A program made the translations under genes and the position numbers. From contig CAYVEB010000003.1 in the NCBI GenBank assembly GCA_964450645.1, positions 10,118-74,117 of the forward strand: a DNA stretch of 64,000 bases, given 5' to 3'. Under the pieces are notes generated by a model. The model saw only the letters and a list, made by a program, of their open reading frames with translations, had not been told where the DNA came from and did no database searches. The stretch is from JAKSPM01 sp964450645. Lineage in GTDB: Bacteria > Bacillota > Clostridia > Oscillospirales > Oscillospiraceae. Each line of letters opens with the position of its first letter. Positions within the stretch are counted from its first letter, which is position 1. This document shows positions 7,990-16,613 of this stretch, piece after piece.

Positions 7990-8333
7990 TGCTAAAATAA
8001 GATTACCATAGAATGGGAGGAAACGGAATGCGAGGGCTGTTTAAGCTGCTGTTTCATTAAATCGGATCGGTATCGATCTGCATCCCTCTGCAGATTGCGC
8101 GCTGTACCTGGGCGCGCTGGTTTTTCCATCTCAATCCGCGGTTTTCCTATACGCTGTTTCTGCTCTCGTGGAAGGCCGCGCCAAGGCACGGCCCCTTTCG
8201 TGCGGAAGCGCCGAAAAGCCGGTTTATGCAATCTTCTGCGCGCTTCACGCCCTTTCAGCAGCCAGCCTCTAAAAAGCTGTTTCATGCACAATTTCATAAA
8301 AAGTATCCCTTTGCAAAGTTCGCATTTTAGTTT
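7990..8333 (+). pseudogene. Possible gene truncated after 10 codons
   Basis: The 784-bp gap 7732-8515 has one signal of note. A promoter-like pair (TTGGGT, 17 nt, TAAAAT near 8000) is followed by GGGAGG and an ATG at 8028. The frame reads MRGLFKLLFH and stops. If the stop is ignored, the same frame stays open to a TAG at about 8331, giving roughly 100 residues that I do not recognise. It may be a leader peptide or a gene killed by a nonsense mutation. Nothing else in this gap can be supported. Confidence 0.25.
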
Positions 8334-8515
8334 ACCTTTTATTGGAATTTTCGTATAAGTCCTCATACAAGTGTAAGTTTGCGCCTTGATTTTTTCGACT
8401 TTTTTCGACGGATTGGGAATCTTTCCCATTTCATCTTTTGAAATTCCGGCGTACACTAATCCGTGTCGAGTATCACATCCACATCCAAAAGACGAGTGAG
8501 AACAGGAGGCGTGCG

Positions 8516-9586
8516 ATGCTTCAAAACTCGGATTCCCAATTGACCAACATATTACAGCTGCTGCCGCAACCGGCAATACTCCTGGACGGCGGCGCGGTGA
8601 TCTATCGCAACCCAGCCGCCGCCGCGCTGGGGGTTGCGGAGGGTGCGGACGCCGCGTCCGTATTGCCGCTCAGCCCGCCCGCGGACACCGACTCCCATAT
8701 GATCATTTCGCTGCGCGGGACGTCGTACCAAGCGGCCGTCCATCCGCTGCGGGAGGGCGCGTTTTGCGTTATCGCGCAGCCTCAGCAAGCACAACTGCCC
8801 GTCAACTATCTCAACGTCATCGCCGCCCAGATCCGCAAGCCCCTGGACGAGCTGTTTTCCGCCGCCAGGCGGCTGCTGCCCGAACTGGAGCTGATGGACC
8901 GCAAAACGGAGCAGCAGGCCAGTCTCATCTATCGGGGGCTGTACCAGCTGCAGCGGCTGACCTGGCAGCTCTCCGACGGCGGGCAGCTGGCGCTGGAGAA
9001 GGGCACCTTGCGGCCCAAGCGCGTAGAACTGCAGGCGTTTTTTCAGCAATTGGCGGATTGGGCGGCGGATATGATGGATTATTTGGGCATACGCCTGGAA
9101 TTTTCCGGTCTGCCGCAGCTTCGCTTCGCTGATATCGACGCGGAAAAGCTCAGCCGCGCAATTTGGAATTTGCTTGCCAACGCCATTGCCCATTTGGCGC
9201 CGGGCGGTACGGTGGAGCTGTCCGTGCAGATCCAGGCGTCGAACCTTTTGATTTGCGTCGCCAACCACGGCGCGGCGGACAAGCAGGCCCCCGTTTTTGA
9301 TTTTTATGCCCAACATCCAGGCTTGACAAGTGCCAACAATGGTCTGGGATTGGGACTGGCCATCGTGCGGCAGGTCGCCGCCCTTCACGGCGGCTCGGCT
9401 ATGATCTGCCCGCAGCCGGACGGCGGATATTCCGTCACCATGTCCATCAGCCTGGGCCGCGCGCCGCAGGAGCTGCACTCGGCCCGCAAAGTGCCCCGCA
9501 TCCCCAGCGGGCGAAACCCCGCGCTGGTGGAGCTGGCGAATGTTTTGCCGCTGGAAGCCTACCATCCGCTGGATATCGACGGCTGA
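8516..9586 (+). CDS. Sensor-histidine-kinase-like protein lacking the phospho-acceptor His
   Basis: 356 residues, soluble, no membrane segments. Residues about 1-90 look like a small PAS-like sensor domain. Residues 97-160 align with a HisKA dimerisation helix, but the H-box reads IAAQIRKPL: the His position is Ala104 and the next residue is Gln105. The C-terminal HATPase domain keeps an N-box (NLLANAIAHL) and a G-box (NNGLGLGLAIV, about 274-284), so ATP binding is plausible. No response regulator is adjacent. The start at 8516 has an AGGAGG site 6 nt upstream; the longer frame from 8438 has none. It probably acts as a non-phosphorylating ATP-binding regulator; this is inference. Confidence 0.8.
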   Translation: MLQNSDSQLTNILQLLPQPAILLDGGAVIYRNPAAAALGVAEGADAASVLPLSPPADTDSHMIISLRGTSYQAAVHPLREGAFCVIAQPQQAQLPVNYLNVIAAQIRKPLDELFSAARRLLPELELMDRKTEQQASLIYRGLYQLQRLTWQLSDGGQLALEKGTLRPKRVELQAFFQQLADWAADMMDYLGIRLEFSGLPQLRFADIDAEKLSRAIWNLLANAIAHLAPGGTVELSVQIQASNLLICVANHGAADKQAPVFDFYAQHPGLTSANNGLGLGLAIVRQVAALHGGSAMICPQPDGGYSVTMSISLGRAPQELHSARKVPRIPSGRNPALVELANVLPLEAYHPLDIDG

Positions 9587-9621
9587 CATATTTTAAAATT
9601 CCCATGTAAGGAGGTTATTTT

Positions 9622-10950
9622 ATGAAATCCCAATGGTCTGTACGAAAAGGCAGCGCTCTGTCCATTTTGGGCCTCGCCCTAGCGCTGGTCGCCGTAGTGT
9701 TTAGCATCGCCTGGATCACGCTGACCAACCACCTGAGTTTTCATCTGATGGGCGGCAAGGACTTCCACACGGCCATTACGAGCTGGTTCTTTACCATTTC
9801 CGCGCTGACGGTGGCCGTCGTGTGTCTGCTCCACTATCTGGGGCTGCACGCGAAAAGCCTGATTGCCGGCAGCGTTATGCTGTTTTTGAGCGCCGTAGCG
9901 CGCTTTGCGGCGGCGCTGTACGACACGCTGTATCTCCAGCGCGCGCCGTTTTATCCGTTTTCCATGGCCTACTTGGATGTTTTGCTCGCGCTGTGGCTGC
10001 TCGTCTGCGTAATCTTCTGCGCGCAGAGGGCAATTCGGTCTGGCATCCCCGTGGCGGTATTCGGCTTCGCCTTCGGTATTCTGATCGCCGCGCTTTCCTT
10101 TCTGCGCATCGGGGGCTACGGAAGCCCGGATGAAATCCAACTCTCCGGGCTGGTGTTCTGCCTGTGCTGCTACAGTGCAATTTCCCTCTGTGCCCTGACA
10201 TGGGAACCCGCCCCTGCGGCGGCCGCTCCGGATATTTCCGCCGGGTCTGGCCGTCAGGCCGGACCTGCCGCCCACGGCGAGACGTCTGCCAGCGCGCCTT
10301 TCGCGCCGTCCCACGACGTCCCCGCGCCTGATGCTCCCCAGCCGATTCCCGACGGGGCGCAGCCCGCTGTGAACCAGGCGGCCGCTTTCCCCGCCGGGGA
10401 GGAACTCCATGGCTCCGCGCAAACACCGCGCGTTACGGAACAAGCGCCGGCATCCACGGGAGGTGCGCCGTCCGCCGCTTCGGGCGCGCCGGAAGGAACT
10501 CCCGCTGCGTCAGTGCCGCCGGTTCCACCCAGGCAGACGATGCCGCTGCCGATGGACGGTTACATCTGGCGCCGGATCGGAACCGATCCGGACGGCACAC
10601 CGCTGTTCTGCCAACAGCAGGTTTTCACCGACCGCAAGACGGGCCACCAGACCTTTGGCGCCATGGCCCCGGTCTACTATCCCCATGCGCCCGCGCAAAC
10701 CACCGCCTGGCAGCCGCCCCAGCAGCAGGCCCCATGGTCCCAGGCCCCGTATTGGCAGCAGCAGCCCGCGCCCGCCTATCCCCAGCAACCATCTCCGCAG
10801 GCGCCCACAACACCCGCCGCGCAGCAGTCCGCGGCAAATCTGCACCAGATCGACTCGCTGCTCCAGCAGCTCCAGGCGCTCCATGCCAAGGGCATTCTCA
10901 CAGATGAGGAATACGCCGCGAAGTGCAAGCAGGTTGTAGAGCGGATATAA
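9622..10950 (+). CDS. Membrane protein with Pro/Ala/Gln-rich linker and SHOCT domain
   Basis: 442 residues. Six hydrophobic segments occupy about 10-200 (for example LGLALALVAVVFSIAWITL and VAVFGFAFGILIAALSF). A low-complexity Pro/Ala/Gln linker follows (about 200-405). The C-terminal ~35 residues (IDSLLQQLQALHAKGILTDEEYAAKCKQVV) are a SHOCT short helical module, which often mediates oligomerisation. A strong AAGGAGG site precedes the ATG. I do not recognise the membrane domain. It sits between the sensor-like ATPase and rarA with short gaps on both sides. Confidence 0.75.
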   Translation: MKSQWSVRKGSALSILGLALALVAVVFSIAWITLTNHLSFHLMGGKDFHTAITSWFFTISALTVAVVCLLHYLGLHAKSLIAGSVMLFLSAVARFAAALYDTLYLQRAPFYPFSMAYLDVLLALWLLVCVIFCAQRAIRSGIPVAVFGFAFGILIAALSFLRIGGYGSPDEIQLSGLVFCLCCYSAISLCALTWEPAPAAAAPDISAGSGRQAGPAAHGETSASAPFAPSHDVPAPDAPQPIPDGAQPAVNQAAAFPAGEELHGSAQTPRVTEQAPASTGGAPSAASGAPEGTPAASVPPVPPRQTMPLPMDGYIWRRIGTDPDGTPLFCQQQVFTDRKTGHQTFGAMAPVYYPHAPAQTTAWQPPQQQAPWSQAPYWQQQPAPAYPQQPSPQAPTTPAAQQSAANLHQIDSLLQQLQALHAKGILTDEEYAAKCKQVVERI

Positions 10951-11013
10951 GAAACTTCCGTTATCCCGCCCACGCGTCAGGATATTTGAGACAATCGCAA
11001 GGAGGAATGGACG

Positions 11014-12282
11014 GTGTATCAACCGTTGGCCGACGAACTGCGGCCGAAAACGCTCGACGACGTTGTCGGCCAGGAACATATTCTGGGCGAAGGAAAGCTC
11101 CTTCGCCGCATGATCCTTGCCGGGAAAGTCCCCAATATGATTTTCTACGGCCCCTCCGGGACGGGCAAGACCACCGTCGCCAACATCATCGCCGGGGCCA
11201 CCCGGCGCAAGCTGTGCCGCCTCAACGCCACCACGGCATCCACCGCCGACATCAAAGAGATTGTGGCGCAGCTGGACACCATGCTGGCGCCCAACGGCGT
11301 GCTTTTGTATCTGGATGAAATCCAGTCCTTTAACAAAAAGCAGCAGCAGTCGCTGCTCGAACACATTGAAAACGGCAAGATCACCCTGATCGCCTCCACC
11401 ACGGAAAACCCCTATTTTTACGTCTTCAACGCCATTGTCAGCCGGTCCACGATCTTTGAATTCAAGCCCATTCCCGCGCAGGAGGTCATGAAATCCGTCC
11501 GGCGGGCGGTGGACTACATGCGCCGGAAGACCGGCCTAGAGGTTGTTTTGGATGACGACGTTTTGGCGTGGATTTCCCAATCCTGCGGCGGCGATATCCG
11601 CAAGGCGCTCAACGCCGTGGAAGTGCTGTTCTTCGCCGCCGACCCTCAGCACCTGACCGTCACCCTGGAGGATGCCAAATCCGTCACGCAAAAATCCTCC
11701 ATGCGCTATGACCGGGACGGCGACAACCACTACGATTGCCTCTCTGCCCTGATGAAGTCCATCCGCGGCTCGGATCCGGACGCGGCGATCTACTACTTAG
11801 CGCGGTTTTTGGAGGCGGGCGACCTCCCCGCCTGCTGCCGCCGCATCCTCTGCTCCGCCAGCGAGGACATCGGCCTGGCCTATCCCCAGGCCATCGCCAT
11901 CGTCAAGGCCTGCGTGGACAGTGCGCTGCAGCTGGGGCTGCCCGAGGCGCGTCTGCCGCTGGCCGACGCGGTCATTCTGCTCGCCACCGCGCCCAAATCC
12001 AATTCCGGCTGCTGCGCAATCGACGCCGCGATTGCCGACGTCAGAGCCGGAAAGCTGGGCAACATTCCCCGCGAACTGCAAAACGTCCACGCCGACGGCA
12101 CGGGCTTTGAACGCGAACAGGGCTATCTCTACCCGCACGATTTCCCGCACCACTGGGTCGCGCAGCAATATCTGCCGGACGTCGTGCGGGACGCCGCTTA
12201 TTACCACGCCGGCGACAATAAGTTTGAACAGTCGTGCAAAGCTTATTGGGACGCCGTCAAATCCGCCGCAGCCGGGAGGTAA
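11014..12282 (+). CDS. rarA: Replication-associated recombination protein A (RarA/MgsA ATPase)
   Basis: 422 residues, the usual length. RarA is an AAA+ clamp-loader-like ATPase acting at stalled replication forks. Walker A is GPSGTGKTT, Walker B is LYLDEIQSFNK, sensor I is ASTTENP, and the C-terminal tetramerisation domain includes EDIGLAYPQA and YPHDFPHHWV. The start is GTG at 11014 with AGGAGG 8 nt upstream. The DUF951 gene follows after 4 nt and uses a ribosome-binding site that overlaps the end of rarA. Confidence 0.95.
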   Translation: MYQPLADELRPKTLDDVVGQEHILGEGKLLRRMILAGKVPNMIFYGPSGTGKTTVANIIAGATRRKLCRLNATTASTADIKEIVAQLDTMLAPNGVLLYLDEIQSFNKKQQQSLLEHIENGKITLIASTTENPYFYVFNAIVSRSTIFEFKPIPAQEVMKSVRRAVDYMRRKTGLEVVLDDDVLAWISQSCGGDIRKALNAVEVLFFAADPQHLTVTLEDAKSVTQKSSMRYDRDGDNHYDCLSALMKSIRGSDPDAAIYYLARFLEAGDLPACCRRILCSASEDIGLAYPQAIAIVKACVDSALQLGLPEARLPLADAVILLATAPKSNSGCCAIDAAIADVRAGKLGNIPRELQNVHADGTGFEREQGYLYPHDFPHHWVAQQYLPDVVRDAAYYHAGDNKFEQSCKAYWDAVKSAAAGR

Positions 12283-12286
12283 GCCC

Positions 12287-12466
12287 ATGGACGTCCGTCT
12301 GGAAGATATTCTGGTGATGAAGAAAAGCCATCCCTGCGGCTGCAACCGCTGGCGCGTGCTGCGGACGGGAATGGATTTTCGTCTCAAGTGCTGCGGCTGC
12401 GGCCACGAGGTGATGCTGCCGAGAAGCAAGGCGGAAAAAAATATCCGCAAAATCGAGCGGGCGTGA
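12287..12466 (+). CDS. DUF951 family small zinc-ribbon-like protein
   Basis: 59 residues. It matches the conserved DUF951 (YyzM-like) family: a basic protein with HPCGCNRW and a CCGCG cluster, then a basic tail (PRSKAEKNIRK). The four Cys suggest one metal site; the function is unknown. GGGAGG lies just upstream, at the end of rarA, so the two genes are co-transcribed. Confidence 0.85.
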   Translation: MDVRLEDILVMKKSHPCGCNRWRVLRTGMDFRLKCCGCGHEVMLPRSKAEKNIRKIERA

Positions 12467-12592
12467 CGCAAGCCGCGTTCTGTTCGGGCCGCCAGGCCTT
12501 CAAATGCCCGGCGCGGCAAAATCGTTCGACGTCCGGTCCCCTGTCTCCCCTGCTTTCCCGGAAAGCACCGGGGAACAGCCCGGTTTCTCCAA

Positions 12593-12634
12593 AAACAGGT
12601 CCAATCTCCGTTTGGAATTGCGACCTGTTTTTTT
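12593..12634 (+). terminator. Intrinsic terminator of rarA-DUF951
   Basis: The stem AAACAGGT / ACCTGTTT is followed by a run of seven Ts. A further hairpin (CCCC...GGGG, 12547-12573) lies just upstream. The two separate the rarA unit from spoIIGA. Confidence 0.8.
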
Positions 12635-12675
12635 GTGCATGAAACCGTATACTGGACAAGACGGGAGGGAGTTCA

Positions 12676-13638
12676 TTGACAGTTTACATTGACGCCGTAT
12701 TTTTGCTCAACTGGCTGATTAACACCATGCTCCTCCACGCGGCCGCGCGCATCCGGGGCGCGCCGCTCCGGCGAGGCCGTTTCTGGGCTGCGGGTGCGTT
12801 GGGCGGTCTGTACGCCGTTTTGTGCTATCTGCCGGGCCTTGCCTGGTTCCAGGGATGGGGCATGAAGCTGCTGGCGCTGGCGCTGATGCTGGTAACCGCG
12901 TTTGGGTTTCGCCGGCAAACCGTCGGCAGCGGCGTCATTTTTTTGATACTGGCAATTGGCCTGTCCGGCCTGGTCTACTTTGTGGCTACCGTGCTGATGG
13001 GCGTGCATATCCCACTGGGCGGTATCTACCCGGTGACCTTTGCCGAGCTGCTGCTCACGGCGGGCCTGGCCTATACCGGCGGCCGCCTGGTGCTGGAAAA
13101 GGTGGCCGTTCGCCCCAGCGAACGGTTATACCCCATGCAGCTGACGCTCGGCGGCGCCCGCGTGCAGCTGACCGCCCTGCACGACACGGGCAATTCCCTG
13201 CGCGACCCCATTTCCGGGCAAAGCGTTCCCGTGGTGGCGGCCGACGCGCTGGCGCAGATCTTGGGCCGCGACGCGCTGCGGGCGCTGCGCCGGCAGGATC
13301 TGCAGCTGGCAATCGAGTGCCTTGCGCCCTACCGCCCCAGGTTGATTCCCTACCGAACCGTGGGAACCTCCAGCGGGCTTTTGGTGGCCATCCGCTGCGG
13401 GCGGCTGCAAATCGGCCGCAGCGTCCGGGAAAACGCCCTGATCGCTTTATCTCCGCTCCCGGTCAGCGACCGGGGAGACTATGCGGCTTTGATAGGAGGA
13501 AGCATTGATGAAACACAATCCCATCCAACGGATTCTATGCTGCGTCTGGCAATTTTACGTGCCAAAGGTTATGTACATCGGCGGGGCGGACGTGCTGCCG
13601 CCACCACTCAAAGGCAGCGAGGAACAGCAGACACTTGA
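12676..13638 (+). CDS. spoIIGA: Sigma-E processing peptidase SpoIIGA
   Basis: 320 residues. The N-terminal half has five hydrophobic segments (about 5-135). The cytoplasmic half carries the aspartic protease motif HDTGNSLRDP, with the catalytic Asp at about residue 170. SpoIIGA cleaves pro-sigma-E in the mother cell after a signal from the forespore. The start is TTG at 12676 with GGGAGG upstream. The natural end of the family fold is near DYAALIGGS (about 276), but no stop occurs there. The frame runs 131 bp into sigE and adds about 44 residues of unrelated sequence. Confidence 0.88.
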   Translation: MTVYIDAVFLLNWLINTMLLHAAARIRGAPLRRGRFWAAGALGGLYAVLCYLPGLAWFQGWGMKLLALALMLVTAFGFRRQTVGSGVIFLILAIGLSGLVYFVATVLMGVHIPLGGIYPVTFAELLLTAGLAYTGGRLVLEKVAVRPSERLYPMQLTLGGARVQLTALHDTGNSLRDPISGQSVPVVAADALAQILGRDALRALRRQDLQLAIECLAPYRPRLIPYRTVGTSSGLLVAIRCGRLQIGRSVRENALIALSPLPVSDRGDYAALIGGSIDETQSHPTDSMLRLAILRAKGYVHRRGGRAAATTQRQRGTADT

Positions 13639-14218
13639 GCAGCTGGCCCAAGGAGACGAACAGGCGAAGAAGCGTCTGATCGAGCACAATCTGCGCCTGG
13701 TGGTCTACATTGCGCGGCGGTTTGAAAACACGGGGATCAATCTGGAAGACCTGATTTCCATCGGCACCATCGGTCTGATCAAGGCCATCGGCACGTTCAA
13801 GCCGGACCGCAACATCAAGCTGGCCACCTATTCCTCCCGGTGCATTGAAAATGAAATTCTCATGCACATCCGCAAGGTATCCGGGCAGAAAACGGAAGTG
13901 TCATTGGATGAACCCATCAACACCGACTGGGACGGCAACGAACTGCTGCTTTCCGACGTGCTGGGCACCGACTCCGACGTGGTCATGCGGCCCATGGAGG
14001 AAAGCGTGGAACATCAGCTGCTCCACGAGGCGCTGGAACGGCTGCCGGAACGCGAGCGCTCGATCGTCGTCATGCGCTATGGCCTGGGCGGGCGGAAGGA
14101 GAAAACGCAAAAAGAGGTAGCCGACGACCTGGGGATCTCCCAGTCGTACATTTCCCGCCTGGAAAAGCGCATTATGCTGCGCCTGCGCCGGGAGATTACG
14201 CGCCAGCTGAGCGGCTGA
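13508..14218 (+). CDS. sigE: RNA polymerase sigma-E (mother-cell sporulation sigma factor)
   Basis: 236 residues. An N-terminal pro-sequence (about 1-28, hydrophobic QRILCCVWQFYVPKVMYIGG) precedes sigma region 2 (LIEHNLRLVVYIARRF..., INLEDLISIGTIGLIKAI) and region 4 (LPERERSIVVMRYGLGG..., HTH ISQSYISRLEKR). It needs SpoIIGA to become active. AGGAGG lies 8 nt before the ATG at 13508. The order spoIIGA-sigE is the classical one; sigG, which often follows, is absent. Confidence 0.95.
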   Translation: MKHNPIQRILCCVWQFYVPKVMYIGGADVLPPPLKGSEEQQTLEQLAQGDEQAKKRLIEHNLRLVVYIARRFENTGINLEDLISIGTIGLIKAIGTFKPDRNIKLATYSSRCIENEILMHIRKVSGQKTEVSLDEPINTDWDGNELLLSDVLGTDSDVVMRPMEESVEHQLLHEALERLPERERSIVVMRYGLGGRKEKTQKEVADDLGISQSYISRLEKRIMLRLRREITRQLSG

Positions 14219-15143
14219 AAGAGCCACTTTGGAAAATCGCCCGCGCGTGCAAACCGCGGGAGCAAAGCCACGCAAATCACCGCTGCAAAGCCGCTTCCGC
14301 CTCCGCACGCTCGCGGCTCGCAGGTAAGTATGTGTGAAAAATACTTTATACAATACGTTTTTTGTGCCACCTAAGGCACAAACCGGGCAGCGCCGTTTCC
14401 GCGTCACTCGGTTTCATTCGTATTTTCGTATGATAAAGTGTCTGTAAAAAAACGGCCCTACGAAAAGCGGAGAGTCTCGAAAACGAGGCTCTCCGTACTT
14501 TTGGAAAAAATTTTGAAAATAACTTTCAAATGTAAAAACGGCGTACCATCCACACCCCTGAATAAGTATGGTTTACCATGAAAGTATTGGACATATTCTT
14601 TGCCCCTTTTACGTCGCTTTTGTAAAACCGTTTTGCAATTTGGCAATAAAGATGATCATGGCGTAGGTGATGCTGATTTTGACCCGGAGCATAGGAAAGA
14701 ATTCAAATTCTCAGGTCGTGAAAAGAAAGTTTTAAAATACGCTTTGCAGCATCTCAGCCACGATCAAAACGTTTGACATTTCCATTTATGCGGCTTTGTA
14801 GACGCGAAAATAACAGGGTAAGGGTTCTCAGAACGGGCTTCTATTCCATAACAAAAAGAGACAGGCGGGCAGGAAACAAGTTACTTTCCACCCGTCTTTT
14901 TCCGCGCCCTGCCTGGCAGCTACCCTAATTCAGTCTGTCGGTTGATCCTGTTTTATGTGCAGCTGCCGAATTGACTAACCTTTTGCATAGCATTTTTCGC
15001 TTTCCGTTTACAATGTTTCCTTTTGGCGCACCGCCATTCCGGCAATATCCAAGGATAAAAACAGAACTTCGCCTTGAAAAAGTACGCCATGACCGTCTTT
15101 TCCAACAACAAGCCCAGCAAAGCGAATTTACCTTGAAAATGCA
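14219..15143. other. 925-bp gene-poor interval with hairpins
   Basis: After sigE come a GC-rich inverted stretch (14238-14262), a hairpin TTGTGCC/GGCACAA near 14370, and a strong stem CGGAGAG/CTCTCCG with extra pairing (about 14469-14496). A long imperfect hairpin with AAAGAGAC...GTCTTTTT ends (about 14850-14905) looks like a terminator. One open stretch (14582-14776) is listed separately. I see no other gene, tRNA or known RNA here. Confidence 0.5.
14582..14776 (+). pseudogene. Open fragment with protein-like composition, no start codon
   Basis: A plus-strand frame begins just after a stop at 14579 and ends in TGA. Its second half reads FGNKDDHGVGDADFDPEHRK followed by EFKFSGREKKVLKYALQHLS, a charged, globular-looking sequence. 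No start codon or ribosome-binding site fits and I cannot name the family. Base composition is more AT-rich than its neighbours. It may be the tail of a transferred and decayed gene. Confidence 0.3.
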
Positions 15144-15608
15144 TTATTTGGATTTTACCCGCTTGTGGTTGCGGAACACGTAAAACCGCTGGCCAAAATA
15201 GTTGCTCACAGCGTACAACACCACACCAATCCCCATGATGCAGTTGGCCTCGAACCGCTCCGCGGGCATTTTCCTCAAAAATCCCACGGCCCTTGGAAAC
15301 CAACTGGTGCGCATCAGCAGTCGGTAAATCGCCGGCGCCAGCAGGTAGTAGCTGCCCACATAGCACAGCACAATCTCCAGCACAAAGCGGACGACCAGAC
15401 CCACCGACTGCTTCTGCCCCGGAAAGACCAGCCACAGATTCCCAAAATACCAGATTACCGCGCCAAGCCCGTAGTTGACCAGGGGCGCTACGTCCTTGCT
15501 GCACAGGCCGGTATTATAAAGGATAAACATGATCGCCGTACACAGCGCAAAATTCGACACGCCCAACAGGCAGTAGCGGAGAAATACCTTATCAAACAGC
15601 TTTTTCAT
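15144..15608 (-). CDS. GtrA-family membrane protein
   Basis: 154 residues with four hydrophobic segments in GtrA arrangement (LRYCLLGVSNFALCTAIMF; VNYGLGAVIWYFGNLWLVF; a central pair; and a last segment ending GQRFYVF). GtrA-like proteins are thought to flip or carry polyprenyl-linked sugars during cell-surface glycosylation. The start at 15608 has GGGAGAG close upstream. It overlaps the 3' end of the thioesterase gene by 17 bp, so the two are co-transcribed. A second GtrA domain occurs in the protein at 41995. Confidence 0.82.
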   Translation of the reverse strand: MKKLFDKVFLRYCLLGVSNFALCTAIMFILYNTGLCSKDVAPLVNYGLGAVIWYFGNLWLVFPGQKQSVGLVVRFVLEIVLCYVGSYYLLAPAIYRLLMRTSWFPRAVGFLRKMPAERFEANCIMGIGVVLYAVSNYFGQRFYVFRNHKRVKSK

Positions 15609-16302
15609 AGCTCTCCCTGGCGATATATACCCGCGCTTCAAAGCTGACCTCGCCATTGGGCAGCACGCCGCGCACATCCCACGCGCCTTCATGCCGCGCG
15701 GCCAGCAGCCGCAGCGTCTGGCCGTCCGCGCACTCGCGTTTGAAATCGATCTGCAACTGGCGTACGAAGCCCTCGCCGGTCACCTGCCGGATGCAGCGCA
15801 GATAGTGGGCGTTGTTCATGTGGCCGTTGACGTCGATGTCCTCCGCCGCCACCGTGTAGCTTCCCGCCGGCGTCAGCGCCTCCAGCGCCAAATGCCCCAG
15901 GCGCATGGGAATAGGCGCCGGTTCGACGGGCATGGCGCCGATCTCCGCAAGCCCCCGCATGGGGACAATCCTGCGCCGGCTCACATCTGCCAATACCCAC
16001 AGCTGCAGCGCGCGGCCAATCTCCCTGTCGCCGGACAAAAAGGAAAAATAGCGGTTGCTGGCCGTGGCGGTATTGCCGCAGGGCCAAGTCTGAACCGTAA
16101 TCCGGCCGTCAATGGGCGCGTCCAGCTGATACCATGCGCGCGCCACCATCCACACGCAGTTGTGATTGCGCAGCATAACCTCTCTGCCGATCCCAATTTC
16201 CTCCGCATGCTCGCTGGCGGCGTCTTGCAGGCACGCCATCAAAGTCTCCGGACTGTAAAACCCCGTCCGCGTCGCGGGGATGTCATATTCCTTTTGCAGC
16301 AT
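15592..16302 (-). CDS. Acyl-ACP thioesterase
   Basis: 236 residues with a double hot-dog fold. It hydrolyses acyl-ACP to free fatty acid plus ACP in the cytoplasm. Visible motifs are the N-terminal hot-dog (about 1-130, VMLRNHNCVWMVARAWYQLD) and the second one with the conserved Asn/His region DIDVNGHMNNAHYLRC (catalytic Asn and His). GAGGAGG lies 8 nt before the ATG at 16302. It forms a two-gene unit with the GtrA protein. Confidence 0.9.
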   Translation of the reverse strand: MLQKEYDIPATRTGFYSPETLMACLQDAASEHAEEIGIGREVMLRNHNCVWMVARAWYQLDAPIDGRITVQTWPCGNTATASNRYFSFLSGDREIGRALQLWVLADVSRRRIVPMRGLAEIGAMPVEPAPIPMRLGHLALEALTPAGSYTVAAEDIDVNGHMNNAHYLRCIRQVTGEGFVRQLQIDFKRECADGQTLRLLAARHEGAWDVRGVLPNGEVSFEARVYIARESYEKAV

Positions 16303-16338
16303 AAATGCCGCCTCCTCATAATCATGTTGAACATTCTT

Positions 16339-16363
16339 CAATAAAAACATTTTATTTTTATTG
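16339..16363. repeat. AT-rich palindrome, family member 2
   Basis: The stem is CAATAAAAA / TTTTTATTG. The right arm and flank (ATTTTTATTGGAAAATT) are identical to those of the palindrome at 4485-4519. It lies upstream of the thioesterase gene, within the 311-bp gap 16303-16613, which otherwise holds only the spo0A terminator and an 18-bp repeat. Confidence 0.55.
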
Positions 16364-16475
16364 GAAAATTTTATCAAAAAAACAGGGCAAATTATATTTT
16401 TGAGTATTCTACAGCAAAAGTCGCCAATTGTAAAGCAAAAATCGAGCTTTTTTAAAAAATATTCCCGATTTTCCC

Positions 16476-16513
16476 GCAAAAAAAGTAGCCCTGCCATCCT
16501 GGCAAAGCTACTT
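16476..16513 (-). terminator. Intrinsic terminator of spo0A
   Basis: On the minus strand a stem AAGTAGC / GCTACTT with an inner TGCCA/TGGCA pairing is followed by a run of at least eight Ts (A-run at 16476-16484 on the plus strand). It lies about 100 bp past the spo0A stop. Confidence 0.88.
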
Positions 16514-16570
16514 AAGACGTCCAAAGCGTTATTCCGGGCGCCGGCGCGGCGGACACGGCAGCATGCAAGC

Positions 16571-16588
16571 TGTCAGGCGAAATTTGCC
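16571..16588 (+). repeat. 18-bp direct repeat, copy 1 (3' of spo0A)
   Basis: TGTCAGGCGAAATTTGCC occurs here and, identical, at 17706-17723, in the same orientation on either side of spo0A. Confidence 0.6.
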
Positions 16589-16613
16589 CGGTTCCCCGCG
16601 CAGAAAAGCCGCG

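Noticed and set aside
8095..8358. 87-codon plus-strand frame
   Set aside because: No ribosome-binding site, a basic low-quality composition, and no similarity that I can recognise.
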